NCBI GenBank assembly: GCA_021234155.1
Contig: JAJEKV010000035.1
Coordinates: 2,416,001-2,480,000 of the forward strand
DNA length: 64,000 bases
Source of the DNA: Isoetes taiwanensis
Taxonomy: Eukaryota > Streptophyta > Lycopodiopsida > Isoetales > Isoetaceae
Reading direction: 5' to 3'
Part shown: piece by piece, positions 10,641 to 21,220 of the stretch
Numbering within the stretch: position 1 is the first letter of the stretch
How the letters are laid out: every line of letters starts with the position of its first letter
Position numbers and translations under genes: made by a program
The notes under the pieces: model-generated
The model's input: only the letters and a program-made list of their open reading frames with translations
Told to the model about the DNA's origin: nothing
Database searches by the model: none

Positions 10641-13104
10641 AGCACTATTGATTCAAAGGTCAAGAGGATTTATTTGGAACAATTTGACCAGCTTGCACAC
10701 CCAAAAATCCCTAGAATGCGCTGATAAAAAAGGCGTACGCAGTTCCACAAACTACAACAATTACTTACAGCCTAGATGGACAACTCTAAACCTTGTCAAA
10801 GTGAATATGGGTTGTCCTCGTAGAGTAGATTTCCTTTTACAATTTTATGCTACATGCAATGTGGAGCCATCGGGGTTTAGTAAAACGCATTGGGAAAATG
10901 CTTAAACTTGCTTCCATATGACTGAATGCTGCCATTTCAGATTCTCATCTAAAAACAGGTCTCCACACGAGTCACACTGCAAAAACTCCTCGTAGATGAG
11001 CCCTTAAACCTCCTAGACGAGCCCTTAAATCTCCTAGACGAGCCCACCTATAGTCTAAGGTGAAACCCATCTACTGAAAACTTCCAAAGAGAGATCTAAA
11101 AGCTCTTCTTAGATCTGCAAACCGCAAACGCAATCAATATAATCCCAAGGAACAACTAAAAAGCTTCTGCAAAGACAAGGATGCCAATGATCAAAGAAAA
11201 TCATGTAAGAATAAACTTCAAGAAAACTGAAAAACCTTCTCCAAGCTCTAGGGGTTTAGATCATAGAACACATGAGAAAAACTAGAGCCCAAAACAAGTT
11301 AGAAGCTGAAGCTAAAGCTAAAGTATATGTAACAACAATAAAAACTAAAAAAAGTTCTAAGGGAAGGTCTAAGAGCTCCCGTATTTGCAAGCATGTGCAG
11401 CACCAAACTGAGACAGAAGCTTTGATGTGCTTCAACAAAAGGTCTTACTTCATTTGCAAACACATCCAGCATCAACACGAGCCAGAAGCTTGAAATGCTT
11501 TGACAATATGGCAGACTTCCAAAGCTTCTAAAAAAGAAAAAGCTCCCAAATTTGCAAATATGCGCAGCAGCAAAATACTTTAAACTACAACTCATGCAAA
11601 TATACGGAATTTAGCATAAATAAGCTACAACAAATCTATAGAACGAGATAACAAAGACGTAAACAAAATCGTGCAAGGAAAAATGAGAGACTGGACAAGC
11701 TACCAACCTCAAGCCGAAACAATTGAGATAAAAATTAAAGTACCTCAAACAACAGCAATCGCACATCTTACCAATAAACAGCATCTGCTGATGGCGGCAA
11801 CATCGATAATCCTAACTGCTCAAAGTGGCCTATAGCTCAGCTCAAATTAAAAAACTTCTATTCCTTTCCCTACTAATAACCCATTATAGACTTGTGCATG
11901 ACACGGGCAGTTGGGTGGTACTTTTCGGAAGCACACAAGATTGCTGCAAGCATGGAATGTTGCAGAAGAAAAGGTGGGCTGAATAGGCAAACTTAGGCTA
12001 AGCACCAAAGTTCAAATTGCACACTGGCTGCTGGCAGGTTCTGCTAACTTACCGCCACTTGAAGACCTTATAGCAAAGCATTACCAAAACGAGTACGGCT
12101 TAATGCACCATCATAGAAAGCCTGCTTATAACCCTACATAAGAGAATCCTTCACTCATCAAAATCTTAAGCGAAGTAGAACATAAGATCTTCCTGATATT
12201 GGGGTGGTTATCTCCAAAGAAACAAACAGAGACTCATAGATAATGCAGCAAGTGAGAAAGAAATGTACTTACCCATCAGAATAAGGAATCATGAAGCAAG
12301 CAATAGAGAGGCTAGCACAAACTCTGCAAAATATATAAAGAATCTAATTGTTGCTGAGGGTGTTTGTTTTCCCATCTACTTCCTTGTCAAGACAGCAAAC
12401 GAAAATGATGACAGTCCTGAATCAACTAGCGGCCAGTTGGCAATCACAACTAAAGCACGATATTGATCCTCCCCTGTTCTTAAAAAAAAATCAAACTACA
12501 CCAGCCTTTGGAAAGAAGACACAAACTCTGCGCATGCATGAGGTCAAAGAACTCAAGATTAAACTGACAGCAAGCGAGGGACTTGGAAGAAGAAAATCTA
12601 ACCTAAGCACTTACAGTAAATGGATGTCAGATCTGATCGCAAACAAGAAAGTAGAGCTCCTTGGTTAATATGAATCCTCCACAAACGAGCAAATCCTACC
12701 CGAAATTCTCCGTCCGAGATGAATCTGTAGCTGCCGGCACAGATAAGGGATCAAGGTGCAAAGGCGGCTAGGTTTTGCCCTAGTATGTGCCGATCAAGGC
12801 AATGAATGGCAAGAGCCTACTTCCTTGGTCGTCCAAGAACTCCTGAATCCAAACTGATGACAAGCATAACAACAAAAAAATCCATAAAAAATACTCTAAG
12901 AAACCGAGAGCCTCACAACTCGAAGGCAGTCCATGCAGGCTTAATAGTATGTAAGGCATTCAACAAGATAAGCCACCCACACACAACCAGCAAAACGACT
13001 CAAGCCAAGGGCTAGGCATAACCTAATCTCGAAAGGAGCAAGTTAGAAGCAAAAATGGAATCAAAGATAGCGATGGAGGATGAACGCAATCAAAGAGAGA
13101 AAGC

Positions 13105-13260
13105 AAGCGACCTAATGAGGAGAGGCTCGAGAACGGCTGATAGAGACAAAAGGGAAAAAACAGACTTAAATACTCTAGAGGGGACACTCTAGAGGGGACA
13201 CGTCAACTAGCCTCAAGAAGCGGATTTATCTGCTTATCTCGAAACACAGATAAATCATAC
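13105..13260. repeat. 156-bp direct repeat of element X, right copy
   Basis: Matches 8335-8490 with two or three substitutions (for example CTCGAGAAC for CCCGAGAAC, AACACAG for AACGCAG). It marks the apparent right edge of element X; DNA beyond 13261 is not shared with other copies here. Confidence 0.8.
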
Positions 13261-14874
13261 TGACTCTCAGTTCATCACATGGCATCCCTTGTGATCTGTT
13301 GCATGATATTAGTCTTAGGTTAAGAAATGAGGTGAAATAATGCAGATTATAAACAAATAGATGTATAACAAAGTAAATTTTAGTGGTTTACTATCCGGGT
13401 AGCCCAAACATCAATTATAAATTCTGGTACACAACCTCAATGCTTATCATATAGTATTTGCTTATCGACTTGATTATTTTATTCCATAAGCATTTTTTTT
13501 GTAAAGACCAACCTTATTTTGTTTAGTTACCGATCAATTGTTTTATCCATCATTATTCCACATGTCTATCTTGCTTTCATCTTCTCATTCTCCATATTTT
13601 TCTCTGTAAAACCTAGCTCAAGTTTGAGCTTACAGTAGTTGATTTCTTCTTCCCAATATTCTTCCTTTAGTTGTTTAAAGTTCAATGGATCTTTGCCTTA
13701 AATTAGTGTGCCTCCAAATTCATAGAGTTTGTGATATTAGTGAATCCGAAACTATCAGATTATATGTAATTCAGTTTCACATTTTTCTTTTTTCTTTTTT
13801 TTTTATTTTCATGGTTCTGCGCCGCAATCTAAACACGCCGGACTAATCCACGTGTGCTAGATAGCTAAGGAGGAGAGGAAGAAAGATGCGCTCTGCACCG
13901 GATTTTTGCCGGATTGATCTCTCCTGTTCTGTTCTTGCTGCTGTCTCCTCTCTATATTTTCGCAGCTGGAAATCCGCTCCTGTAGCTGATAATGGCTCGG
14001 ACCACCAAAACGAAGGGAAAAAAGTAGGTATAGGGATAAAGATACATTTCGGGACAGAGGGAGCATGGAGCGGGATGCTGGACCACGAAGTATGACGGAT
14101 TTCGGTCAGCCCATGACAGAAAGCAAAGGATTCTGGTTGAATTAATCTGTTCTTTGTTTTTCGTTTGGGTTTCTTAGATTCTAGAAATATTGCCATTGAT
14201 TGAGTTTATGGCAGCAACTACAAAGTTTGATTCAATTCAGGACTGCTCTCTAAGCATAAAAGGTAGGCTTCAACTCAGTGCTGATGGTCGGCGAGTTTTT
14301 ACACTATATTTGTGTTTCTTTTCCAGTATGGCAACCGGAATCTTCAATGTATTTTGAAGTAGCAAGGTAACAAATATCTCTGGAAAAAGTTTCTTCAAGG
14401 AACACAAGCTTCGTCATTGATGTAATATGCTCTCGAAATCCTTGCTGTAAAGATGCTGGAATGTCAGAAATCAGTAGCATTGCTTGCGGTACTTTTCTCC
14501 GTTCTTTTTCTTTTCGTTTTCATTTTGGGTTCTATGCTTTTGAAAATAAAGGCTGGGTGATTTGTGCTTTTGGAAATGAAGACTGAGATGTGGCAGATTT
14601 ACAGGATGCTCATGCAATAATGCGAATTTGCAGGGTGCTGCATATGCTGGAAACTCAGGAACCAATTTTCAACCAAAACCCACAGATCATATCCCCTGCT
14701 TTTATGATGGTACATTTGGCATTGTTCTTTTCGGTTTTCAAGCACAAGCAATGATTTCTATTTTTAGCTTATTTTTTTGGAGCTGGAAATGCTTGGGGAG
14801 TTCCTGTCTGGTTTGCAACCAGAAGTAACCCATATTGAAGAAATTACGATCCTTTTACTCACAGCACACCACAG
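13261..14874. other. AT-rich flank upstream of ABCG remnant; no clear gene
   Basis: Mostly AT-rich. A short + frame at 13886-14095 (69 codons, MRSAPDFCRIDLSCSV...) ends in a stretch followed by a GTAGGT-like donor and could be an old first exon, but I do not recognise it. No nucleotide-binding domain of the transporter is found here, so the ABCG gene is missing its 5' part. Confidence 0.4.
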
Positions 14875-16678
14875 GTCAGTCTGTCTTTGCAAATTCAATG
14901 TGATGGGTGCCATGTACTCTGCTGTTCTCTTTGTTGGGTGTAATAATGCAACAGGTGTGTTGGAGGTTATTGTAGTTGAACACACAGTTTATTACAGAGA
15001 AAAAGGAGTTGGAATGTACTCTGCTCTTCCGTACACACTTGCTCAGGTAAAACCATATCTCCGAACGAGTTTATTCCATTATTCAGTGCTAACATCCTCA
15101 TTTAAGAGCAGGTTATCATAGAGCTTCCCTACATACTTGCTCAATCCTTGGGCTTTGGGGTTATTCTTTATGCGATGATGAATTTAGAATGGACTACTGC
15201 CAAGTTTTTCTGGTTTCTCTTCTGTATGTCTTGCACATTTTCCTACATGACATTCTATGGCATGGTGTCAGCAGCTATTGCACCAGATAACCAAGTTGCT
15301 TCCATTATAATATTAGCATGTTATTCCTTTTGGAACTTGTTCGCAGCAGTGTTGTTTACGTACCCGTATTTTACGTTTATGTACGTCCCGTACCTTCCTC
15401 ACAGTACTATACGTACTATACCGATAAGTTGACAGGTCAAATTAAGCTCTTGTTTTATTAGTACCGTACTTAACGTATTAATACGTACAGTACGTATGAT
15501 ATGTACTTTATATAAAAAAACCGTCCAAATGACATTAGACCAATAGAATTGGTAAAATTATACATTAGGAAAAATACATTATTATGTATTATAGAATAGG
15601 TGTAAAAAACACATTAGGAGATTTTAGACATTAGGAAAATTATGGAATTGTAGTTAAAAAGAAAAAAAAAAGCATATAATCTTCTTGCAAATAAAAACCC
15701 AAAACCCCTGCATTTTCCCCCTCTTTCTTCTTACCCTGGCTGTTGAATCGGAATAGAGATGGAGATGCAGACCCACCTTTCTCCTTATTTTATCATGGTA
15801 GGAGGCAAACCTTCTCCTTAATACTTTAATAGCTTGCATTCATGCCAGGAAAGAAATACAGAGGTCAGTGGCGGTTAATAGCTTCAGATGCAACAAATGA
15901 GCAATAATTACTTGAATTTATTTGTCTGTGGATGTAGATTGCAGACTAGAATATATAATCTTAAATAGATATATTTTGGATTGAAAACTTTAAGAAATAC
16001 TTAATTTTCTAAAGTAATATATTCTGGTTCATTATTTAAAACTTGAAGTTCTTCATACTAGTTGTTATTGCAACTATTTCAAGTGCAATACAAGAAATAA
16101 TAGTTCTAAAAATTACAGAAAGTATTTTACGTATAGTACGTAAAGTACATATTTTACGTATTTAATAAGTACTTTATAATTCCAAAAAATGTATCTAAAG
16201 TACTTTTTAAATGAGAGGTATGCATACGGTATTAATACGTTACGTACGTATAATACCCGTACCGTACTAAACGTACCTGACAACACTGGTTCGCAGGCTT
16301 TGTAATTACTCGCAATGTAGGCCTAAAAAACCTTCTCTTTTTAGAAAGCTTTATAGCACGTCCTAATATGTGGACTTTGATGGTTTATAGGCCCTTCCAA
16401 TCTGGTGGAAATGGTGTTATTGGGCCTCACCACCAGCATGGAGTCTCTATGGACTTGTTACATCTCAGTTAGGAAATGTGCAGACACTCATAAGCATTCC
16501 TGGCGAAGGACAAAAGAGTGTAGCTACCTATTTAGACGACTATTTTGGCTACAAGAAAGATTTTTTGGGTGTAGTAGGGGGCTTACATGTTGCGTTAGTG
16601 CTGATCTTCATACGATATACATTCTTTGCCATCAAATATCTCAACTTCCAAAAGAGAGAACCGCGGAAGCAGAATTAG
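14875..16678 (+). pseudogene. PDR-type ABCG transporter, 3' exons only, split by hAT element
   Basis: Encodes the C-terminal membrane domain of a full-size ABCG (pleiotropic drug resistance) transporter, a plasma-membrane exporter of hormones or secondary metabolites. Exon about 14875-15046 reads FNVMGAMYSAVLF ... VYYREKGVGMYSALPYTLAQ. An intron at 15047-15111 (GTAAAA...GAGCAG) is followed by an exon from 15112 reading VIIELPYILAQSLGFG, MMNLEWTTAKFFW, TFYGMVSAA and SIIILACYSFWNLFA. This exon is interrupted at 15346 by a 942-bp transposon and resumes at 16297 with GFVITRN. After an intron at 16317-16390 the last exon (16391-16678) gives ALPIWWKWCYWASPPAW, GLVTSQLG and ends IKYLNFQKREPRKQN-stop. 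The first membrane domain and both ATP-binding domains are absent upstream. Remaining exons have no stop codons, so loss is recent or the copy is a young duplicate. Confidence 0.88.
15347..16288. mobile_element. Non-autonomous hAT-type DNA transposon (942 bp)
   Basis: Terminal inverted repeats CAGTGTTGT are followed on both sides by a GTACG-rich subterminal region. The element is flanked by an exact 8-bp duplication GTTCGCAG (15339-15346 and 16289-16296). An 8-bp target duplication and CAGTG ends are hallmarks of the hAT superfamily. The interior is AT-rich with many ACGTAC and TACGTA words near both ends and contains no transposase frame, so it needs an enzyme from elsewhere. It disrupts an ABCG coding exon in the conserved FAGFV region. 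Confidence 0.93.
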
Positions 16679-17253
16679 CCTTATATAGTTTTAAACAAGG
16701 TGCTAAGGGTTGTCCTCACGAATGGGGAGTAGATGTCCGTAAAAACTGAAACATGCAACTTAGATCTTAAAACCCAGCAGAGTGTCGCACTTTCTTTCAC
16801 CAAATCCCTCATGCTTTTTTGAACTATGCAACTACACATACCAGAAACCAGAATGAATAGGATTAAACTGCTCTGCAATCAAAGCTGGAGCCCACGTACT
16901 GAATGATTGAGGACGATTTCTGTTTACTACTCCTTCATCTGCAAAGGAGGGGAAGCACAGAAGCCACAGAATCCCTGTTTTATGGGTTAGATGAGATGGG
17001 TTGTTCTGACCATATTGTGCTGGTATGCCTCCATGCATTTGCCATGTTGTGCATATCCTCCAAGCATTATATACCATGGCACGACATCACTGCAGGAAAA
17101 CTGATGAACATGAAGGCCAATAGATCTTGCCAACAAAAGAACATGAGTTTCCACATGATTGCACTGCCATGCCCATCCAGATTTAGCGAGGGTTTACAGG
17201 TGAAATACCAATACCACCAGGTACTTTGGATTGAAAGTGCTCAGTAATCCACT
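16679..17253. other. 3' flank of ABCG remnant; no gene
   Basis: Likely former 3' untranslated and intergenic DNA. Short open frames exist on both strands but none resembles a known family. Confidence 0.4.
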
Positions 17254-17379
17254 ATCTAAGCACCCACACTTAACATACATGTGAATATGTGAGTTGGGAA
17301 CAACTGTGCTATATGCATCTAAGCACCCACACTTAACATACATGTGAATATGTGAGTTGGGAACAACCGTGCTATATGC
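17254..17379 (+). repeat. 63-bp tandem duplication
   Basis: Two copies starting ATCTAAGCACCCACACTT at 17254 and 17317 differ at one base (CAACTGTG versus CAACCGTG). Confidence 0.93.
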
Positions 17380-17413
17380 ATCGGACCATCAAATTTTAAA
17401 ACATGTGCATGTA

Positions 17414-17620
17414 GGACTCTCTAGTGTAAAGGGAGAGTCCGATAATTAAGTTATCACTCCTAGGAGTGAGAACAGTACTAGGAGATAATTAGTTATCAGC
17501 TCGATAAGGTGGTTATCGGTCTTTGCCTCGGCTGATAACAAAAAATGCGTGGCATCGGTAGCAGCGCTGCCCAGGATGTCACGCTCTGTTGCAGCTGGCA
17601 TTTTTTGCCTTTTGTGCATG
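17414..17620. repeat. Inverted-repeat-rich segment
   Basis: Contains a hairpin GGACTCTC...GAGAGTCC (17414-17421 with 17433-17440) and a longer-range pair AAAAAATGC ... GCATTTTTT around 17539-17610. It might be a decayed foldback element. No target duplication is apparent. Confidence 0.4.
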
Positions 17621-17799
17621 TGAATAGAGCATAAATTCTTTTAACAGTTGCTCATATTGCAATCACACCATCGTGAAAGACGAAGGCCTTCTGTGCCAAA
17701 TGATGTATAAACAATGTTCCTAACTCAAGCTCGCAAAGTGAGTCTTAAAATTTGAACCTCATTTTGAAAGACTTGAAATAACACTATTTTCTTCAATAC

Positions 17800-17937
17800 G
17801 AGGGCAAAGCATCATGGCTTGAGATCCGCTTGGAGATGGCTTTCACTTGGTTCCAAGTTGACACAAATTCCCCCCTAACGAATTTAGAAGAAGAGAAATG
17901 TTCGCGGCGGCCTTGGCCGCCGCGATAAATTTCTTGT
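17800..17937 (+). mobile_element. SINE-like element with GC-rich 3' hairpin (+)
   Basis: Ends in a perfect palindrome CGCGGCGGCC-TT-GGCCGCCGCG (17903-17924) followed by ATAAATTTCTTGTA. The same 3' module (GGCGGCC...GGCCGCC, then ATAAAGTTTCTTGTA) terminates a minus-strand element at 29994-30130. Upstream, TTGACACAAATTCCCCCC may be a decayed B-box region. A shared 3' hairpin with TTGTA end is typical of some plant SINE families; assignment is tentative. Confidence 0.5.
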
Positions 17938-19046
17938 AAAAATATAATGGCATTCTTAAGCCTTATTAAAATCTTAGAACCCAATTCCCATAAAGTCATG
18001 ATATCAAGTACTCTATTGTGTAGAAGTAGCAATTTGAATTGATTGTCAAAATATGACTTTCAACTCTGATTTAAGCCACTTCACCCTCCGGCCATGGAGG
18101 GCAACCCTCCGTACGCAGCACCTTGTTATTGATACTTTAGTAATTATATTGTTTGAGAATAATAAAAAGATAAAGCCTTCGAGGCATTTAAGTGTTTTTC
18201 TAAGGAAGTTGAGGTTTAAACTAGAAGGAAAATTAAATGTGTTCGTTTTGACAGTGTTGGTGAATATTTATCAGGGGCATTTAAAAAGTCTTGCTTAGAT
18301 CATGGAATAAAAAAGCAACTTACTTGTATGGTACATCTGAAAACACTTTGGGCAAGCGCCTTCTTTCTTGGAAAAAAGTGGGTTTTCCTGTTTGAAATAG
18401 TTTCTTGGCAAAAACAGGGAGAGAGGATTTTCCTGTTTGAAATACTTTCTTGGGCAAAACAGAGTGAGAATTTGTGCAAACCATTGCTGCCCATGTAGAG
18501 GGTTAGCATTTAAATGAATTCCAGCTTCTCCAGCTATCTTTGGATACCAAAATCTTCGCAATTGTGAAGCAAGATTCTAGATGTGAAGCAATATTCTAGA
18601 CTCGCTTGTGGATTTCTCCAAGAATCTACTTATGACCTTTGGTATCAATTGATTATGGGACAAACGTTCCCGAACAAGCCTTTCTTCCTAGAATACAAGT
18701 TGTGTCACAATTTGAAACTGACTTTATTGAAGTTTAGCTTGAAGGATTCGTTGGAAACAAAAATAGCTCTTGCCACTGGCATTTTCAGAGGATGACATCT
18801 AGGGAGAATTGGTGGAGAAATGTAGAATGACATCCTCCTGTTGCATGAAACAGCACTTTGGACGTGTATGTCTTTGGGACGACCAGCGCTTAGAAATAGA
18901 GATTTTGCTTCATTGGAAGTTTTTTCCAATCTATATATTGGAAGTTTTTTCCAATCGATTGTCTCGGGTTGCTCGCAGCTTCTGATATCCTCCATGTGTC
19001 GTTTCTATGTTTTTTGTAAGTGTAGAGGTTTTTATGCTTCATTTTG
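17938..19046. other. No recognisable gene
   Basis: Contains short frames (for example 18053-18298 on +) without family similarity. An imperfect local duplication of CCTGTTTGAAATACTTTCTT lies at about 18386-18462, and a doubled GGAAGTTTTTTCCAATC at about 18916-18957. Confidence 0.4.
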
Positions 19047-19330
19047 CTCGGCATGGCATTGTAGCCTCCGATGCATACTTATTATTATTTTATTCTTTCT
19101 CCGCATAGCACTGTAGCCTCCGAGGCATACTTATTATTTTGTTCTTTCTTGGCGTGGCACTGTAGCCTCCAAGGTTTTCTTCTTTTTCATTTTCTCTCGG
19201 CGTGGCAATGTAGCCTCCGAGGCAGTACTAATCAGATGTTTTTTCTGCGATGGTCATTCCGTGGATAGTTCCTGGTTGGTCGGCTATTGTTTCCTCCACG
19301 GCGTGGCCTGTGAGCCTCCAAGTGCTATTA
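19047..19330 (+). repeat. Imperfect tandem repeat, about five units
   Basis: The core GGCGTGGCACTGTAGCCTCC (with variants GGCATGGCATTGTAGCC, CGCATAGCACTGTAGCC, GGCGTGGCAATGTAGCC, GGCGTGGCCTGTGAGCC) recurs about every 60 bp, separated by T-rich spacers with TTATTATTTTATTCTTTCT-like words. Confidence 0.8.
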
Positions 19331-20042
19331 TATTCTTTTTCTAAACTAAAGTTTGGAACAGGCCCTGGCTTAAACCTAACTTTCTAATGGGTCATTCTCA
19401 TTTTCAGACTTTCTAGTGCAGGTCCTTTTTTGCAATTCTCTCGGTTGTCAGCGCTATCATATTTGCAATGGCCCACTTCTTGGCCGACGTATGTTGGTGG
19501 CATTCAATGAGACCATTGGCGACCATTTTTCATTAGGGGTTTCCTCGAAAACCCAAAAGAGCAGCAGGGTTTCTCATCTCGATGAGGAGCGGTAGTTGGT
19601 TTTCTCACATTTGCATGTACCAATAGTGGAACAATCGTCTTTTATCTAACACTCTTCAATTTTATCATGCTCTTGATAAATTGTCTAGTTTCGGAGCATG
19701 TTCATTTTTTCAAGCGTTTAAAATTTTCTACCCCCTAGTAGGGGGATCAGTATGTACTCAAAGATTTTACAAAAGCTCAATGAGAACTTCACTTGTTTGT
19801 GTCATAGGACCCATCCTAGGAAGGAATTTTATTATTTTTGGGTTGCCCCTAGGGGGGCAAGCCCTTGTTTATGTGGGTTTATGGCATATTCTTGGTTTAT
19901 GCCAGTACATGCCCAGAATATTCTAATAATGACTGCTAAAAACTTGTTGTAGGGTGTAAACTGTCGGTGGCCGCTGTTCATGCGCAGCCACTTTGGAAAC
20001 TGGCTAACCGGTTTTTCCTTGCTATTTCTTCTGGAGCTCCAG
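19331..20042. other. No recognisable gene
   Basis: Short overlapping frames around 19681-19952 read FYYFWVAPRGASPCLCG or the frame next to it; no family is recognised. A C/T-rich to G-rich pair CCCCTAGTAGGGG (19731-19743) forms a small hairpin. Confidence 0.35.
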
Positions 20043-20310
20043 CGAGCATGAAGTTAAAATAGCAGGCAAAAGATCAAGGAAGAAGGCTAAGAAGACTAAG
20101 CTTGGTCATAACTCAAATGCTAGTAATGGTCATGAAAGCATCAGAAGCGATGCCATAAGTAATGCTGATCATGCTTTGGTTAGAGGGCTGCCAACGGAAA
20201 TCCAACAAGCCAGACATACCCATGAAATAAATGGGGATGCCATGCCATTCAATAATGATGGCCTTGTGGATGCTGGTGAAAATGATAAAAATTTTGCTTT
20301 GTTAAGAATG
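20043..20310 (+). pseudogene. UTP14 exon fragment (second partial copy)
   Basis: Matches 21301-21560 of the main UTP14 region with about 95 percent visual identity and then diverges. It reads EHEVKIAGKRSRKKAKK, then GHNSNASNGHESIRSDA and GLPTEIQQARHTHEING in one open frame. It retains a G (CTTGGTC) that the main copy lacks, so the fragment shows the ancestral frame. Breaks at both ends have no splice sites or poly-A. It probably arose by local duplication about 1.25 kb away. Confidence 0.8.
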
Positions 20311-21041
20311 CCATGGTCAGGTAAACTTTGGAAACTCTGCTATTGATTGGAACGTTGCATATTTATGCTTTAGGCAATTGTATACAAGAAATGTGTTAAT
20401 AGAATCAGCAAATTGCTGCTACCATGATAGGCACGTGATTCGCTGTTCAGGGAAAGGTAATAGGGCACTTTGACAAAAGCTATGTGGTTTGCAAATGGCA
20501 ATTTGGTTACAGTAGACTAGGAAGCTTAGGCAGAAATAGCTGATTGATGTTTTGAATGTTTAGATTCCCCTTCATTTCTTCATGATGGAAAGGACTCGGT
20601 TCTATGACAAAAAGCTGCACCTCTGTTAGTTCTTTTGGATGGATCACAAAATTAAGTGCCGCTGTTGTACCTAAAGCTGAAAGGGCTTGAGAACAACTGT
20701 TTTATATTTTATCATAGGAGTATGAGCATTAATTCCCCTTCAATTGAAGACTTGGTTCTAGTCCTTTTGAGTATCACGAACTTAAGTGCTGCTAGATTAC
20801 CTAAGGCTGAGAGGGTGACAACATATGTTTTTCAAATTTCTTAGTCATTACATGGTAGCTGCATGTTATAATTATTAGGAATATGAATATGTAAATGTCT
20901 ACCTTTAAGATGAAGGGGAGCTTAAAACATATTATATGATGCTTGCACCTCTAACTTATTGACTAAGACACATTTTTCTCATCCTGCTACCAGTCTCTCT
21001 TATTTATTTTCTCATGGGTAGTCTTTGTGGTTGTTATTGCA
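20311..21041. other. No recognisable gene between the UTP14 copies
   Basis: AT-rich DNA, possibly intronic to UTP14. An internal pair of diverged segments (around 20625-20700 and 20755-20830, sharing CTTAAGTGC(C/T)GCT and CCTAAAGCTGA/CCTAAGGCTGA words) suggests an older local duplication. Confidence 0.4.
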
Positions 21042-21220
21042 GATGAATCCTGCTGTTGCCCTACGATACTTTCGGACATCGATCCTATCATTGTTGCGCC
21101 AAAGAATCTGCTCAAGAACAACAACACGAAGCAGGCATTACTCATTTAGCGGATATATTAGCTTGTAGTATTAAGGTTAATAAGTCATAAAAAGCAAAAA
21201 GTAAGCAAAACTGGTCCGAT

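Larger units (their letters stand above)
7570..13260. mobile_element. Repeat X, long copy (non-coding transposon-like)
   Basis: Positions 7570-9397 match 43655-45475, beginning at TGACCATTTGGTTTC and ending at AAAGGACAAGGC. The stretch to 13260 shows the same A/C-rich, G-poor + strand composition and no convincing protein. Internal marks include a 44-bp direct repeat (TCTAGAGCCTAGTTGAACTC...) at about 7731 and 8491, and a 156-bp direct repeat at 8335-8490 and 13105-13260. A frame starting at 8531 (ATGCTGAAAAAAGAGGCAG), 67 codons in the other copy (44617-44820), is interrupted here at a CAG/CG difference. It could be a large non-autonomous retroelement; the class is not settled. Confidence 0.5.

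Noticed and set aside
8335-13260. Complete LTR retrotransposon bounded by 156-bp LTRs
   Set aside because: No TG...CA termini, no target duplication, no primer binding site and no gag/pol seen, so only direct repeats are reported.
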